Assembly: GCA_014529385.2 (NCBI GenBank)
Contig: CM043958.1
Location: 119,347,018-119,405,017 of the forward strand
From: Adiantum capillus-veneris
Taxonomy: Eukaryota; Streptophyta; Polypodiopsida; Polypodiales; Pteridaceae
Length of the DNA stretch: 58,000 bases
Direction of reading: 5' to 3'
Positions within the stretch are counted from its first letter, which is position 1. The number at the start of each line of letters is the position of its first letter. A program made the position numbers and the translations under genes. Below, one piece after another: positions 32,134-42,829 of this stretch. The notes below the pieces were generated by a model. The model had not been told where the DNA came from. It ran no database searches and worked only from the letters and a program-made list of their open reading frames with translations.

Positions 32134-33566
32134 CTAGAAGTGAGTACGCCCACTTTCCCATGACTTTAAGTCACTTTCTTCTTGGATGACACTAGGTATG
32201 GCTAAGGGCCTATGGACTTGGTGAGGTTGCTATTACATAGGGAACACGGTGTCTGTAATCTGGATTTGCCTAGGTACTGGTTCTAGATCCCTTTGGGTAT
32301 CTTCTACCAAACTCCTTAATTGCTTGACTCGCTCGATCTCCTCTGTAGGGTTTGGATAAGTTCCTAACTTCTTCTTGGATCCTGGCAATTGTGGCTCATG
32401 AAGATCCTCCTTGTTGGTTTCTATCTTAGTGGTCGTTTTGGTCTCCATGGTTTCTCCTGAATTAGAATCCTCTTCAGCATCGTTCATATATACGGCGTCG
32501 TCACCAGTCCCTATGTTGGTCTTTGAACTGGGGTCTGACTTCGCTGCTTTTTGCAATCTCTTCCTTCGTGTTTTCTTCTTTTCTGAGATTGGGCAATTGA
32601 TGTCGTGTCTCTTTCCTCAAGAATATAATTTTGTTTTTGGAGCATCGATCATGTGAGTACATTTACTGGTACCACAGGTGTACTTTGTGATGGCTCCTCG
32701 GTAACCTCAATCAAGTTTAATGGTGTGATCTTCGATGCATTTGGATTATTTGGACATTGGCAATCAAATGATCTATGCCACATCGATTACACATGAGTAT
32801 CGGCATTGTAGATGTGCTCGCTTGATTGGTTTGCATTAGTGTGGCATTCTTTTGTAGCCTAATAGGACACTCCGCCACACGATGTGGACCTCCACACTCA
32901 TAGCATTGAAGAGGTGGTCTCTTAGCAGTGTACTTGATATTTTGGCCTTTTGCGAGCAGCTACTTGATAGACAGGTTTGACTTGTCCCCAATAGTCCTCC
33001 ATGTAGTATTGTGTACTTTCTTCAAGCGCATCCATCCCATAGGCAATATTAGGGTCTATATCTTCCTCACAGCCTTCCAAACAAGCAATGGATGACTCAC
33101 ACCCCCCTTGATTCACAGAAGTGATTCTTGGATGTGGTGGTTGCGGTCCTAGCACTAGAGGTGGTAAGGGTGTTGTTTGAACAGCATTTTGGGCCCTAGG
33201 GACCATGTGTTGTGACGTTTGTTCAAGAGGTGGGACTGGCATCAATGCAGGCACTCGAGGTGTGTCTGTCCATGCTAAGGTTGGTCTATTGGCCATCGCG
33301 CGCTTAAATACTATGCAATCATTAGCTTGATGACCATACCTCCCACGGGCATTGCAGTTCCCATTAAATTTTACTCTAAAAGTAGTACATTCAATGGTAC
33401 TATGCGGTTCATAGCATACTAAGCACCATTGTTGCTCCCTTCTTGGATACATATGATTGTTTTGTGGAGCACTATTGTCTCTAAGACTCTCTTGAATGGC
33501 CTTGGTGAGATGTGCTGAAGTCATCTTAGATATCTTTGGCTCCTTAGCAATAGGCTTTAGGGTCAT
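32134..33566 (-). pseudogene. RT-C nucleocapsid region with up to four zinc knuckles
   Basis: The frame 33,566-32,922 (214 codons) has C-L-V-C-x3-H-x4-C, then a second cluster C-N-A-R-x4-H-x4-C in which the second Cys is Arg. Downstream, in broken frames between 32,920 and 32,730, lie C-Y-E-C-x3-H-x4-C and C-N-R-C-x3-H followed by a frameshift. A Glu/Lys-rich linker (32,556-32,233) leads to protease. Knuckles bind RNA; most retroelement gags have one or two. Confidence 0.72.
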
Positions 33567-34131
33567 TGGCTAATGCCGCGATGCTTGCGAGCTAATAGAT
33601 TTAGGCTCCAATTGGATCACATTGGTGGTAACTGCTTCCCAAGTGGAGATACTTCTATTGACTAGGCCATTGTAGATATCCTCGTGTCATAATCCCCGAA
33701 TGAATCTATCAAAGAATTGATTATTATTGAAGCGCTCATTTGGATTACAACAAGAATTCAAATTCTTCAAGCGACTAATAAAGTCTCTCACTGACTCTCC
33801 TGGCTTTCTGGAGCTGAGAGGCTACACCCCAAAGCACTCACTCTTGTGTGTATTCTTTTAAGAACAGTCTCCTAAGAGTAGGGTAAATCGTTTTTTCTTC
33901 CACCCTTAGGGTTCTATACCAATCCCCAGCCTTCCCACTTAAGATTAGGCTTAAAACATTACTCTTATGCAGGTCATTGTGTTCTCCTAGAGAATCGCAT
34001 ATTTGTTTAAACACTTTGATATTCTTTCTTGCATCGCCATCTCCACTAAATTTTTATGTGAGCTTGGCTATTTGTACTGCCTTACTTCTAGGTTCTCTAT
34101 CAGGCCTGTTACGCATATTCTTAGAAATAGA
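33567..34131 (-). pseudogene. RT-C gag core
   Basis: Coding text in broken frames includes N-V-L-S-L-I-L-S-G-K-A-G-D-W-Y and P-T-L-R-R-L-F-L-K-E-Y, which match the Retrotrans_gag capsid pattern (a Trp-containing helix, then a second helix). Several stops fall inside, so no long frame survives. Confidence 0.7.
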
Positions 34132-34585
34132 TCAACCGATAGCTTGAGCAAATGTTGCCAAGTCACCTAAGTGAGCAGGAACCGTGGGTGGAGGTGCTCC
34201 AGAGACTACATGTGGAGTAGGCATTGGCATTGGGCTTGGCGCATAGGAAGCCCTTGGATTCCACGTTTGGTGCGGTGTTGTGCCATGTGGCGGTCCAAAG
34301 CTCATATGTGTGGCCCTAGGCATAGCAGATGTCAGATGTGACATGCTAATGCTAGCCGGTATGGTCCCATGGAAATAAGAGCTTGGGTGTTGTGGTTGTG
34401 GAGCATAGGTACTTGAAACAATGGGAGGGGTAGGAACTACATGAGTACGAGGACCCATGGGTGTATACGATTGGGTACACACTTGTAGGTACTGTTGCAG
34501 ACATTGAGCTACCATGTAGCGGTGCTTTACTAACAAATGAAGCCCATGGCGTGTTTCTTGGCATGCCCATCATTGGGGTAGGCAT
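34132..34585 (-). pseudogene. RT-C gag Pro-rich linker
   Basis: Overlapping frames 34,585-34,352 and 34,536-34,132 carry low-complexity Pro/Ser/His/Met-rich sequence. One frameshift near 34,500 links the M-P-T-P-M-M-G-M start to the Pro-rich tail. No fold is expected. Confidence 0.55.
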
Positions 34586-35685
34586 GGTAGCCGTGGTGTC
34601 ATCAAGGGAAAGATGAGCTAGACTTGGAAAAGTAAAGCTATCACTGGTGGGCTAAGATTGCACTGAGACCCCTGGCAACATATGGGGGATCCATCGGACT
34701 TACCGAGGGAGTCTCCATTTGCAATAAGGTTGGTTGTTTAGGCTTCCCTGTATCCAAGAATCTCATGAGACCCGTTGAAGGCATGTGGATCCCCTTGTTC
34801 TGTCTCTCTAGCTCAATAACCCTATGGATGACCTCACAAAATCTTTTTTGTTGATCCTCCACACTAGTAGCACCCGTTGTGGATTGTAGCACATCTAACC
34901 AACCCATGTGATAGGTGTGACCTGTGTATAGGTCGGTTAGAGTTTCTGTTTGTAGTTCGTACTCCCAGTTCTCATTTAGGAACTCTCAATTTAGGCTTGA
35001 GGTGCTAGGGGTGTCCTTTGAACTAGATGCAATGTGGCTCTCTATGGGTTGACCCTTAGTGGTTGCTAAGTCAGGAGCATTCGATTGCTCTCCTAGCAAG
35101 GATATTGACATAGGAGCTTTCGCTTTTAACTCTCTTCATTGCTCCACCTTGCGTAAGCTCTCAATTTCCTTTTTCCTAGCCGCAATGATATATCGCTCAA
35201 CCTCTTGCACTTTGGCAAGGCTTCTACCATCAGATAATATAACCTCAAAGGAAAATAGCTTTGAAGAGTCAGGGGGTGCAGTGAATGGAGTATTCATGTG
35301 CACACTCTCTAAGAGCATGGTCTACATTGGTCATGAATGGTAAATTTACTTTCCCACCCCCCTCATTTACATCGTTAGCTCCATGTTCGGAGCGAGTGGC
35401 TCTACTATAGGTTTCCTTCAAGCGGCTAAGCACGCTCGGTCCGGACCGTGGACCCATGGCATGCATATCTTGGCTTGAGCTATTGGGATTAGGCATTGGG
35501 AAACCCTCCATGACGTCGTAGTCAGAGGAAGAGTCACTAGCCGCTATGTTTGGGTCTTGGTTTGTACTACCTTGGGTCCCCGCCGAGGGCCCGGAACCTA
35601 AGGTAGGTGGATATTGAGAACTCGCGTAAGTCGAAATGCTCTCTAGTTGCTTGGCCTCTAGCACAGGACCAGAGCGCAGATGCAT
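34586..35685 (-). pseudogene. RT-C gag N-terminal region
   Basis: The start at 35,685 reads M-H-L-R-S-G-P-V-L, similar to the RT-B gag start. Frames 35,685-35,269, 35,318-35,136 and 34,907-34,641 continue through Ser-rich and Glu/Lys-rich coiled-coil-like stretches with frameshifts between them. The ATG chosen is the first long-frame start after the leader. Confidence 0.65.
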
Positions 35686-36416
35686 GTGCCTTTGGCACCC
35701 TAAAAGCGTCGGCGAATAACCTCAAAAGTTAACCGCTTACTTTTTTAGGCGTCTGTTTTCACTCGTTTCTTGATGTTTTTTAATGATCGATTTTTGGATT
35801 ATAGTGTGTGATACCTTGAAACGAGCATATCGCTTAGGGGGTTGTGGTGTGCTTTACAACACAGCGTTCGGTTACCCGAAGCTCCGTTGGTCCTCAAAAA
35901 GGTTGACTTTTACCTACATGTGAAGCTAAAATACGTAATTTTAAAGGGGGACTGAGGCCTGAGCCTGAGCGTGGACTTGGGCTTGGGTTTGGGGGATATT
36001 CCCGATCCCGGTCCTACCTTTAAAATTTTAATCTTTTTTTTTTTTTGGATAAGGTCGTCGCGGCCGCGCTGTGCGCCCGAGCACACACACCTCTAACCTA
36101 CCTACTTACAACTAATAGAGCTACGGTTACACACTAACACACTACTACAACAACTCATTAGCTAACATAACTACTTACTGTACTTTACACAGAACTAACA
36201 TTATGGATCTACTACCTTAATCCTAACACCTTATCACAAAGAAAACACCTTATGAACAGAAAAAACACACTACCTTTCAACCTTATTAGTAAAACAATAC
36301 ACAACAGCAAAACAAACTCCTTCTCAACACACACACCTTCCTTCTCTACCTTTCCTACATTTCAAAATGCACCACAAAGTAGCATAGAGTGATACGCGAG
36401 CTTAATGCATGGCTTT
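35686..36416 (-). other. RT-C 5' leader
   Basis: About 730 bp of non-coding sequence between the primer-binding site and the gag start, with a T10 run near 36,040 and CA/CT-rich sequence. It would hold any packaging signal; none can be pointed to. Confidence 0.6.
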
Positions 36417-36434
36417 TCCCCGGCAACGGCGCCA
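36417..36434 (-). other. Primer-binding site of RT-C, tRNA-Asp type
   Basis: On the minus strand it reads TGGCGCCGTTGCCGGGGA, complementary to the 3' end of plant tRNA-Asp(GTC) as known from Ty3/gypsy elements. It lies 4 bp inside the 5' LTR. This fixes the element's orientation and the LTR edge. Confidence 0.9.
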
Positions 36435-36438
36435 AAAA

Positions 36439-36677
36439 TGTGTGCGTCTGTCGCACGTGTCAATGCAAGGGACTTGTCGATACACTGTGTGCAAGCCACA
36501 AATGGCTCCAAACACACAACTAGACTAATCTAGCAAGCTCAAGAGAGCAAGGCTGTGTCACTCACCACCCTATGCTCGCCTTCGTGGAGGATTCCTCGCC
36601 CCCCCGAAGAAGAAGGAGCTACCGCCATGCCGCGCTCAACCGCTTCGCCGCCGCCGTGCCGTCATCGCAATGCTCGA

Positions 36678-36711
<34 letters not shown>

Positions 36712-37017
36712 GCATACACACACACACAAGGAGATGAAGAAGAAGAAGATGGAGATGGAGCAAGAGCACTCTTCAATTGCACAAATGAAAGAATGAGTGT
36801 TTTTTAGTTTTAGGTGACTTTTATATGAGCTCGTCCATTCACACTTGGGCATCCATGCTTAGCCAACTAACCCTTGAATGTTCCAGTTAGAGTGCACCTC
36901 TCATCAACAATCTTTCTTACCCTTTTCCTATTGCATCGACAAGCCCGGTACCTGACTCTACCAAATAAATAATACGGCGTCTTAAGTAGGTGACAGGAAT
37001 GTGCGTGAGGGTTAACA
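36439..37017 (-). repeat. 5' LTR of RT-C (579 bp)
   Basis: On the plus strand it starts TGTGTGCGTCTGTC and ends GAGGGTTAACA, partner of 28,191-28,809. A TC microsatellite lies at 36,681-36,709 and a TATA-like box at 36,819-36,825. Confidence 0.93.
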
Positions 37018-37765
37018 CCCCTCCAACTAAAAGGGGCGATTGTGGCCATCCTTCTCCAAAACCCCTTTGAAGTGCTGCAAGAAAATAAATTCCCTGACCC
37101 TAAGGAACCCCAAGATTCTCTTAGGGCCACAAATGCAAAGACCAAGCAGGGGTCAGATGTTGAAGATTTTGTTCGCCTCTCCTAGTGATGAAAGCCCTGG
37201 ATAATAAGTCATGGAACGTGAAAGGATTGAAGAGTCGTAAGAAGCATACCCTCTTCTGGGAGGAAGTTAGAAAAGAGAAGGAAGTTAATTGTTGGGCCAT
37301 CCAAGAACATCATCTAGATGCTCGCAGCAAAAGAACAGGCATTGGGAAAGAAGTTGGTGTTCTATGGAGAGGGAGTGGATGAATTTAGTGGAGTCCTCTC
37401 TATTGCGGACAAGGACCTGGAGCCCAAAGTGGTCCTTAATCACCCCTCTGGGAGAGCCCTAGGAGTGAGAATTATGTGGGCCGATCAACCTATCACTTTA
37501 GTCAACATATATGGCCCTTGCAATGCAAAGGATAGAGCCAAATTGTGGATGCACCTTAGGGATTCCCCTATTGAAGAAGAGTTTGTTCCCCTCTCCCAAT
37601 GATGGAAGTCGTAGCTAGTTGTTCTGCACTTCTAATTTGTACTCAAATTGTCAAATATTGTTTCTTCAATAATATCTAGAAGACCAGGAATTGTCGTGTC
37701 TTTGATAGTGACCTCTATGTGGCTAGCTTCTTAGAGATTGTACAAGAAATCAAGGAGATAAGAGT
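37018..37765 (+). mobile_element. LINE copy 5, continuation right of RT-C
   Basis: This continues the LINE interrupted at 28,190. It holds the start of the endonuclease (37,185-37,602) and then, after an apparent internal deletion, about 140 bp homologous to the zf-RVT tail of copy 3 (I-C-T-Q-I-V-K-Y and N-N-I, with a TAG in place of Trp). The RT domain is missing. Confidence 0.75.
37185..37602 (+). pseudogene. LINE endonuclease (APE-type) fragment
   Basis: The frame 37,185-37,382 reads S-W-N-V-K-G-L and then A-I-Q-E-H-H-L, the first two signatures of apurinic-type endonucleases of L1-like elements (Asn and Glu catalytic positions). A frameshift near 37,330 leads to the frame ending at 37,602 with L-V-N-I-Y-G-P-C-N-A-K-D-R, the third signature. 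The last third of the domain, including the S-D-H motif, is missing. It would nick target DNA for LINE insertion. Confidence 0.78.
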
Positions 37766-38067
37766 TTTGGTAAGTAAAAGGCAAGAGGGAGAGAGAAAAA
37801 GAGCATGATAAAGAGAGTGTGTTTGGGAGGAGGGATATAGAGAATGTGTGTGTGTGTGTGTGTGTTTAGAGAGAGAGAGACAGAGAGACAGTTTGGAGAG
37901 GGGTAGAGTGAGAAAGAAAGAGAGAGAGTCTGTGTGTGTGTATCTGTGTGTTTGGAGGGAGGGATACAGTGTTTGTGTGTGTGTGGGTGGGTTGGGGGGG
38001 GAATAGAAAAAGGGGTGAGAAAGGAGAAAAAGAGAAAGGAGAGGGAGGAAAGAGAAATCAAGAGACA

Positions 38068-38162
<95 letters not shown>

Positions 38163-38345
38163 GTGAGAAAGAGATGTGGAGGAAGGGAGAAGAAGAGAGA
38201 GCAAGAGAGTGAAGAGCAGAGGATAGGGAGGATGAGAGGGGATAGTTGGAGGTGGTGAAAGAGGAGAGGGTGGCTTAGATAGCCAAGGAGGGTGGCAATA
38301 GTGGTGGCCAAGTAGGTGGTGGAGGAGGAGAGGGTGGAGGAAAAG
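37766..38345. repeat. Purine-rich microsatellite field (GA, GT)
   Basis: Dense GA and GT repeats, including GT 38,071-38,110 and GA 38,110-38,157, then GGTGG-rich sequence. Long open frames here (for example 246 codons on the minus strand) are low-complexity artefacts. Confidence 0.9.
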
Positions 38346-38479
38346 AGATGGTGGCTTTGGTGGTCAATGAGGGCGGCAATGGTGGTGCACCGGTGGCTCC
38401 CTCTCCCAAAAAGAAAAAGCTCGCTCCAAAGATCGCTTTGACAAGCTTGCTCCATATCCTAACTCACTCTCAAGACATG

Positions 38480-39055
38480 AAAGACTCTACGAGTTTCCAT
38501 AATGAAGCAATTTCTTGCAAGCGACACCAAAGACAAAGTGCTTATCAAATGGCAAAGTTTGAAGCTAACTCCCAAGGAGTCTATTCACAAGTATGTGGAC
38601 AAGTTTTGGGATTTACATCTCAAAGCTATCATCTACCAAAAGATAGACTTCGTCGAGCAAAAGCAACAATTCTGTGCGAGACTACCTGAAGATATGGCCG
38701 AATATGTTAACTCACAAAGGCCTAGGACTATCACTGAAGTGATACACCATATTATGGTCGCTTCACGAATCAGTTTCCAACAAGGGGCTAAAAGGAATTT
38801 CAAGCCCATGGAAACTAAAGACAAAAATGAACCTAAAGGGAAGGACAATGCTCAAACTCTTCCCAAGGCAATTCTAGCAACAACAACAACAATGAGACCA
38901 AGGAGAAAGGAGTTTACAAAGGTAAAAATAAACTATCTCTTGAAGAGTTAGAAGCTTTTTGCAAAGACGATAAATGTTTCAAGTGTGGGGAGCAAGGACA
39001 TGGTTATCGTTCTTGCCCCAAAATAAATGCACGCAATGAGACTCCTAGAGCTTCC
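38480..39055 (+). pseudogene. gag: RT-D gag with zinc knuckle
   Basis: The frame 38,502-38,951 carries the gag core (L-I-K-W-Q-S-L, then K-Y-V-D-K-F-W-D-L). A frame change then brings the knuckle C-F-K-C-G-E-Q-G-H-G-Y-R-S-C at 38,975-39,016, an intact CCHC. The N-terminal part of gag is absent. Confidence 0.85.
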
Positions 39056-39520
39056 ATGGTCGAAGCTCCAAAAGAGGATACTCATTGCAAAGGATCATCC
39101 CTTTCCTATGCTTGGAGAAAGGTAAGGGAGCATGATGCCTTTATCCTTTTTGACTCTAGCTCTACTCACAACTTCATATCAATGGACTTGGCCACTAAGC
39201 TCGGCATACAAGCTTTTGAGATGGGAGATATTGTGACTACCGATGGATCTTTCAAGGAACAACAAGTCTCTGTCACTCCCTTGATTGGAAAATTGAGGCT
39301 TCATGTCCAAAGCTACACCGACAAAGAGGACTTTTTCATCTCCCCTCTCCAACATGAGGATGTTATCCTAGGGGCACCATGGTTCAACCGCATGGCTCCC
39401 AATATGAAGTTCCCTGAAAAGAGAATGTATTTCACCTACAGAGAGAACATGTATATAGATGCTAATGAGTCAGGTCGTACTATACCTGTTCTAAATTCCC
39501 GTGCTTTGATAAGTCAATGA
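39056..39520 (+). pseudogene. RT-D aspartic protease
   Basis: The active-site segment reads L-F-D-S-S-S-T-H-N-F-I-S; the catalytic Asp is kept but the Gly of D-S-G is Ser. The second signature is D-V-I-L-G-A-P-W-F. The frame is open for 154 codons and ends in TGA. Confidence 0.87.
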
Positions 39521-39539
39521 AAAGCTCAATTCTGCATAC

Positions 39540-40525
39540 ATGATTTTTGTCAAAGAGTCCATAAATGATTCTAATGTTTTATCCAATGGAAATGGTAGGA
39601 ATCAAGACGAATTAGAATTGTCTAATTTCCTATATAGATTCCAAGATGTTTTTATCGATGAAATTCTTGGAGAGCTACCTCCAAAACGAGGGGATGATGA
39701 CCATAAGATAGAGATTCTACCTAGGAGCTCACCGCCTAATAAGCCTCTTCATAGAGTTTTTCAAGCTCAACAAGAGGAGTTATGAGGAAAGTGCATGAAC
39801 TGGTAGACAAGGGGATGGTGAGGCCTAGTTCCTCTCCCTTTTGTTCACCTGATCATCAAATAAGGATAGTGAATGAAGATATTGTAAAGACTACTTTTCG
39901 CACAAAATTTGGTCTTTGTGAACATCTTGTCATGCCTTTTGGCTTGACAAGTGCTCTGGCCACGTTCAACCACCTAATGGAGAAATTTTTTAGATCCCAC
40001 CATAAGTTTATTGAAGTGTTCTTTGATGATATCAGCATCTACTCCAATTCTATCAAGGAACATAAGCAACATCTCCAGGTAATCTTTCAAGCTTTTAGGG
40101 AGAATAAACTTTTCATTAATCAAAAGAAGAGTGGATTTTTCCCTCAAGAGATTCAATACTTAGGTCACATTATCTCTCAGGATGGTATCTATATGGATCC
40201 AACAAAGTTAGAGGTAATAAAAGGATGGTCTAACCCAAGGAATCTACATGAGCTACAAAGCTTCATTGGTATGTGTGCATACTATAGAGGCTTCATAGAA
40301 AAATTCTCGCAAATAGCAGGACCATTACATGACTTAACAAAGAAGAACGTTAAGTATACATGGACTGTAAAAGAGAAAAATGCTTTTGACAAGATCAAAG
40401 AAAAGCTTACCTCTCAACCTGTGCTTACACTGCCAAAACCATTTGAAGTCCAATGTGATGCTTGTGGAGATTGCCTTGGAGCGGTTTTGTTTCAAGAAGG
40501 TCATGCCATAGCATACGAAAGTTGA
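39540..40525 (+). pseudogene. RT-D reverse transcriptase with a large deletion
   Basis: The frame 39,540-39,785 is the connection region ending E-L-P-P-K-R and onward; 39,782-40,525 is RT. After R-P-S-S-S-P-F the sequence jumps to H-Q-I-R-I, skipping roughly 60 residues. The skipped part would include the K-D-G block and the K-I-D-L-R segment with the first catalytic Asp. M-P-F-G-L-T-S-A and V-F-F-D-D-I-S-I-Y remain. RNase H begins near the end (Q-C-D-A-C-G-D). Confidence 0.9.
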
Positions 40526-40815
40526 AGACTCAATTCTAATGAGCAAGTCTCGGGCATATACAAAAAGGAGCTACTAGATGTTCTACGTGCCCTTGACACA
40601 TGGAAGCTTTACCTTTTGGGGACTCCATTCATCCTGTGAGGATCACCAAAGTCTTAAGTACTTCATGACGCAAACCAAATCTTTCCGACAAACTAATGAG
40701 GTGGGCAAAATTTATTTTTCAATTTAATTTTCATATTGCTCATATTGTTGGCAATCACAATCAAGTGGCCGATGCATTATCGCGACGACCAAAGGTAAAT
40801 GCAGTGTTTATAGCA
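40430..40815 (+). pseudogene. RT-D RNase H
   Basis: This starts with C-D-A-C-G-D-C-L-G-A-V-L, is broken by a TGA at 40,525, and runs through K-E-L-L-D-V and D-H-Q-S-L-K in shifted frames. It ends H-N-Q-V-A-D-A-L-S-R-R-P (40,696 frame). Confidence 0.82.
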
Positions 40816-42107
40816 ACTCACAATGATATATTTTCTATGATACATGAGTATGCTACTGACCCTAATTTCAAGGATATAATGTCAACCCTTACCTTAGGGA
40901 AGAAATAAGAACCCCTCACCTTGAAATATGGTTATCTTCTCCATGGCAATAGCGCTACGTGTTACTAACTCCCTTTGTGAGAAAGTAATGTATGAATCCC
41001 ATGCTTCTCCTTATTCGGGCCATAGAGGGATTCGACCTACTCTTCGAGGAGTAGAGACGAATTTATATTGGCCTACCATGAAATTAGACATACAAAGTGT
41101 GTTTCAAAATGTGTGGTATGCCAAAAGACTAAGTATGATAGAGGGAAGAAAAACCTGAATTACTCTGGTCATTGCCCATTCCTAATTCACCATAGGAGAT
41201 TATATCCATGGATTTTATCTTTGGATTACATAAGTCTATCTATGGGAATAAGAGAATATGGACAATAGTCGACAAGTTTAGTAAACAAGCACATTTTATA
41301 CATGTCAAAAAGACTATTAAGGCACATCAAATGAGAACCCTATTCATATCACATATTTTCAAACATCATGGCTTGCCAACATCCATAGCAGATATAGATT
41401 CTCGAATGACCAATAATTTTTGGAAGGGTCTCTTTGAGAATCTAGGTACAAGGCTAAATTTCTCTTTAGCCTATCACCCACAAACAGATGGCCAACGTGA
41501 GATAGCTAACATTACGATTCTAGATCTACTCAAGGCCTGTGTCACGGAACTAGATCAAGTCTCACAATGGGAGAAGTATTACCTCTTATAGAGTATACGT
41601 ACAATAACACTATCCATATTGCTACAGGGAAGGCACCCTTTGAAATCATTGAGGGAAGATCTAAAAGTCCCTTGCTACTTAAGGTACATGGGAAGATCTT
41701 CCTTGCTGATGAGTATAGCCGAGACCTACAAGAATATTTTCAAAAGATTAAGGAGGCTATATCCATCTCACGACAAAGGCAAAAAGTTGTTAACAAGCAC
41801 AGAAGGGACCTTAACTTTCAAGGAAAATGATTGGGTTCTACTCAAGTTTCCCAAGGCTCGATTGAGGCAAACAACAAGCAAAAATCCTATGGGCCACCAA
41901 AAGTATTATGCTAAGCTAGCAAAAAGATACTATGGTCCTTTTCAAATCTTAAAACCAATCAACGAGATGGCCTATCAACTAAAGTTTCCCAATCATTGGC
42001 TCATACACAATGCTTTTCAGGTGAGCCTATTTAAGCCTTACAAAGGAGAGCCACCAAGAGAACCAATAATTGAGGACCGCCCGAGATCGAGGATCGGGAA
42101 GAAGTGA
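40816..42107 (+). pseudogene. RT-D integrase
   Basis: The zinc part has H-A-S-P-Y-S-G-H-R-G, then, after a frameshift near 41,090, K-C-V-V-C-Q, so the H2C2 set is present across two frames. The core (41,208-41,591) has M-D-F-I, then A-D-I-D-S-R-M, then H-P-Q-T-D-G-Q-R-E, keeping plausible catalytic D, D and E. Frames 41,567-41,830 and 41,619-42,107 carry the remainder, including R-Y-Y-G-P-F-Q-I-L and F-Q-V-S-L-F-K-P-Y, the GPY/F module. Confidence 0.88.
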
Positions 42108-42280
42108 TCTAGCCCAAATTCATCCTTCAATATGAAGACAAGGTACTAAGACATGGTAAGATTATTCGATGGTATCTTATTAAGTTCAACAATTATCCTT
42201 TTGAAGATGCTAGATGGATGCAAGGAACACAGCTTAAGGATAGTATGAACCTTGTCAATGCTTACAATGCTACATTATAA
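42085..42280 (+). pseudogene. RT-D chromodomain
   Basis: Following a TAG that likely replaces Gln (about 42,109-42,111), the frame reads P-K-F-I-L, then W-Y-L-I-K-F-N-N-Y-P, E-D-A-R-W-M, and ends at TAA 42,278-42,280. Spacing of the hydrophobic and Trp positions matches a chromovirus chromodomain. It lies one frame away from the preceding integrase frame. Confidence 0.75.
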
Positions 42281-42640
42281 TAAGCAAATATAAATGCTTT
42301 TTCAATGAGCAATGTTCTTGTCTTAGAAGACTGGTTCTCTTTTTATTGTGTACAAATTTGAGTAGTATGCATGCCTAGAATCATATTTGTGATGACAACG
42401 TCTCCCAAACACCAAGTAGGATTTGTCACTCTACTTTGGAAAGTACGATATGGACTAAAGAGCAGACATGCTTGTAGCAGATAAGTCTCCCAAGTACTAA
42501 ATGGACTAGTCATTTATTCTGGAATGATGTTGTAGGGTAAAAAGGGATCCTCTACCCGCTAAGAAACATAGACTAATGACTGAGGCTTTATCTTCTCTAC
42601 CTCATAGTTGAGTACGACTATGGTTTCAAGAGAGAGGTAA
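42281..42640 (+). other. RT-D 3' non-coding region and polypurine-like tract
   Basis: Non-coding sequence between the chromodomain stop and the LTR. AAGAGAGAGG at 42,628-42,637, followed by TAA and then TGTCAT, is a plausible polypurine tract. Confidence 0.5.
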
Positions 42641-42785
42641 TGTCATAAAATCTAATATCTAACTATCCCAAGTGATCATTCAATGTGGGAAAACAAATGG
42701 GAATGAGAGTTAGAATATAGATATGTGCTCTTAGATCTATCTCAGCATGGGATCAAAGGGAGAGAAGGCTACATGTCATGAAGGG
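42641..42785 (+). repeat. RT-D 3' LTR, left part
   Basis: Starts TGTCATAAAATC after the purine tract and is cut by the CACTA terminus at 42,786. The remainder should continue at 55,221. No 5' LTR is available in the window for confirmation. Confidence 0.5.
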
Positions 42786-42798
42786 CACTACAAGAGGT
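42786..42798 (+). repeat. CACTA left terminal inverted repeat
   Basis: CACTACAAGAGGT, the transposase-recognised terminus of the CACTA superfamily. Confidence 0.9.
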
Positions 42799-42829
42799 TA
42801 TGTGCACTTGTGACACTTTTAGCAACGGA

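Larger units (their letters stand above)
28191..37017 (-). mobile_element. RT-C: complete gag-protease-only LTR retrotransposon
   Basis: An 8,827-bp element with all structural landmarks: 5' LTR 36,439-37,017, tRNA-Asp primer-binding site 36,417-36,434, internal region, polypurine tract 28,810-28,822, 3' LTR 28,191-28,809. Both LTRs start TG and end CA. Flanking 5-mers are CCCAT (28,186-28,190) and CCCCT (37,018-37,022), a target duplication with one mismatch. The coding region on the minus strand (35,685-30,817) gives gag, zinc knuckles and protease, then a tail with W-x-P-K motifs. No RT, RNase H or integrase is present. It interrupts a plus-strand LINE. Confidence 0.9.
38460..42785 (+). 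mobile_element. RT-D: Ty3/gypsy chromovirus remnant
   Basis: The plus-strand order is gag, zinc knuckle, protease, RT, RNase H, integrase, chromodomain, polypurine-like tract, 3' LTR start. The 5' LTR, primer-binding site and gag N terminus are missing; the left edge abuts microsatellites and is approximate. The 3' LTR is interrupted at 42,785 by a CACTA transposon. Stops, frameshifts and a large RT deletion make it inactive. It differs from RT-A in sequence but has the same architecture. Confidence 0.92.

Noticed and set aside
36417-36434. Apparent 3' end of a tRNA-Asp gene
   Set aside because: Only the last 18 bases match; there is no cloverleaf upstream. It is the primer-binding site of RT-C, next to its LTR.
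37715-38455. 246-codon minus-strand open frame
   Set aside because: It runs across GA/GT microsatellites and encodes Ser/Leu/His/Thr low-complexity sequence; an artefact.
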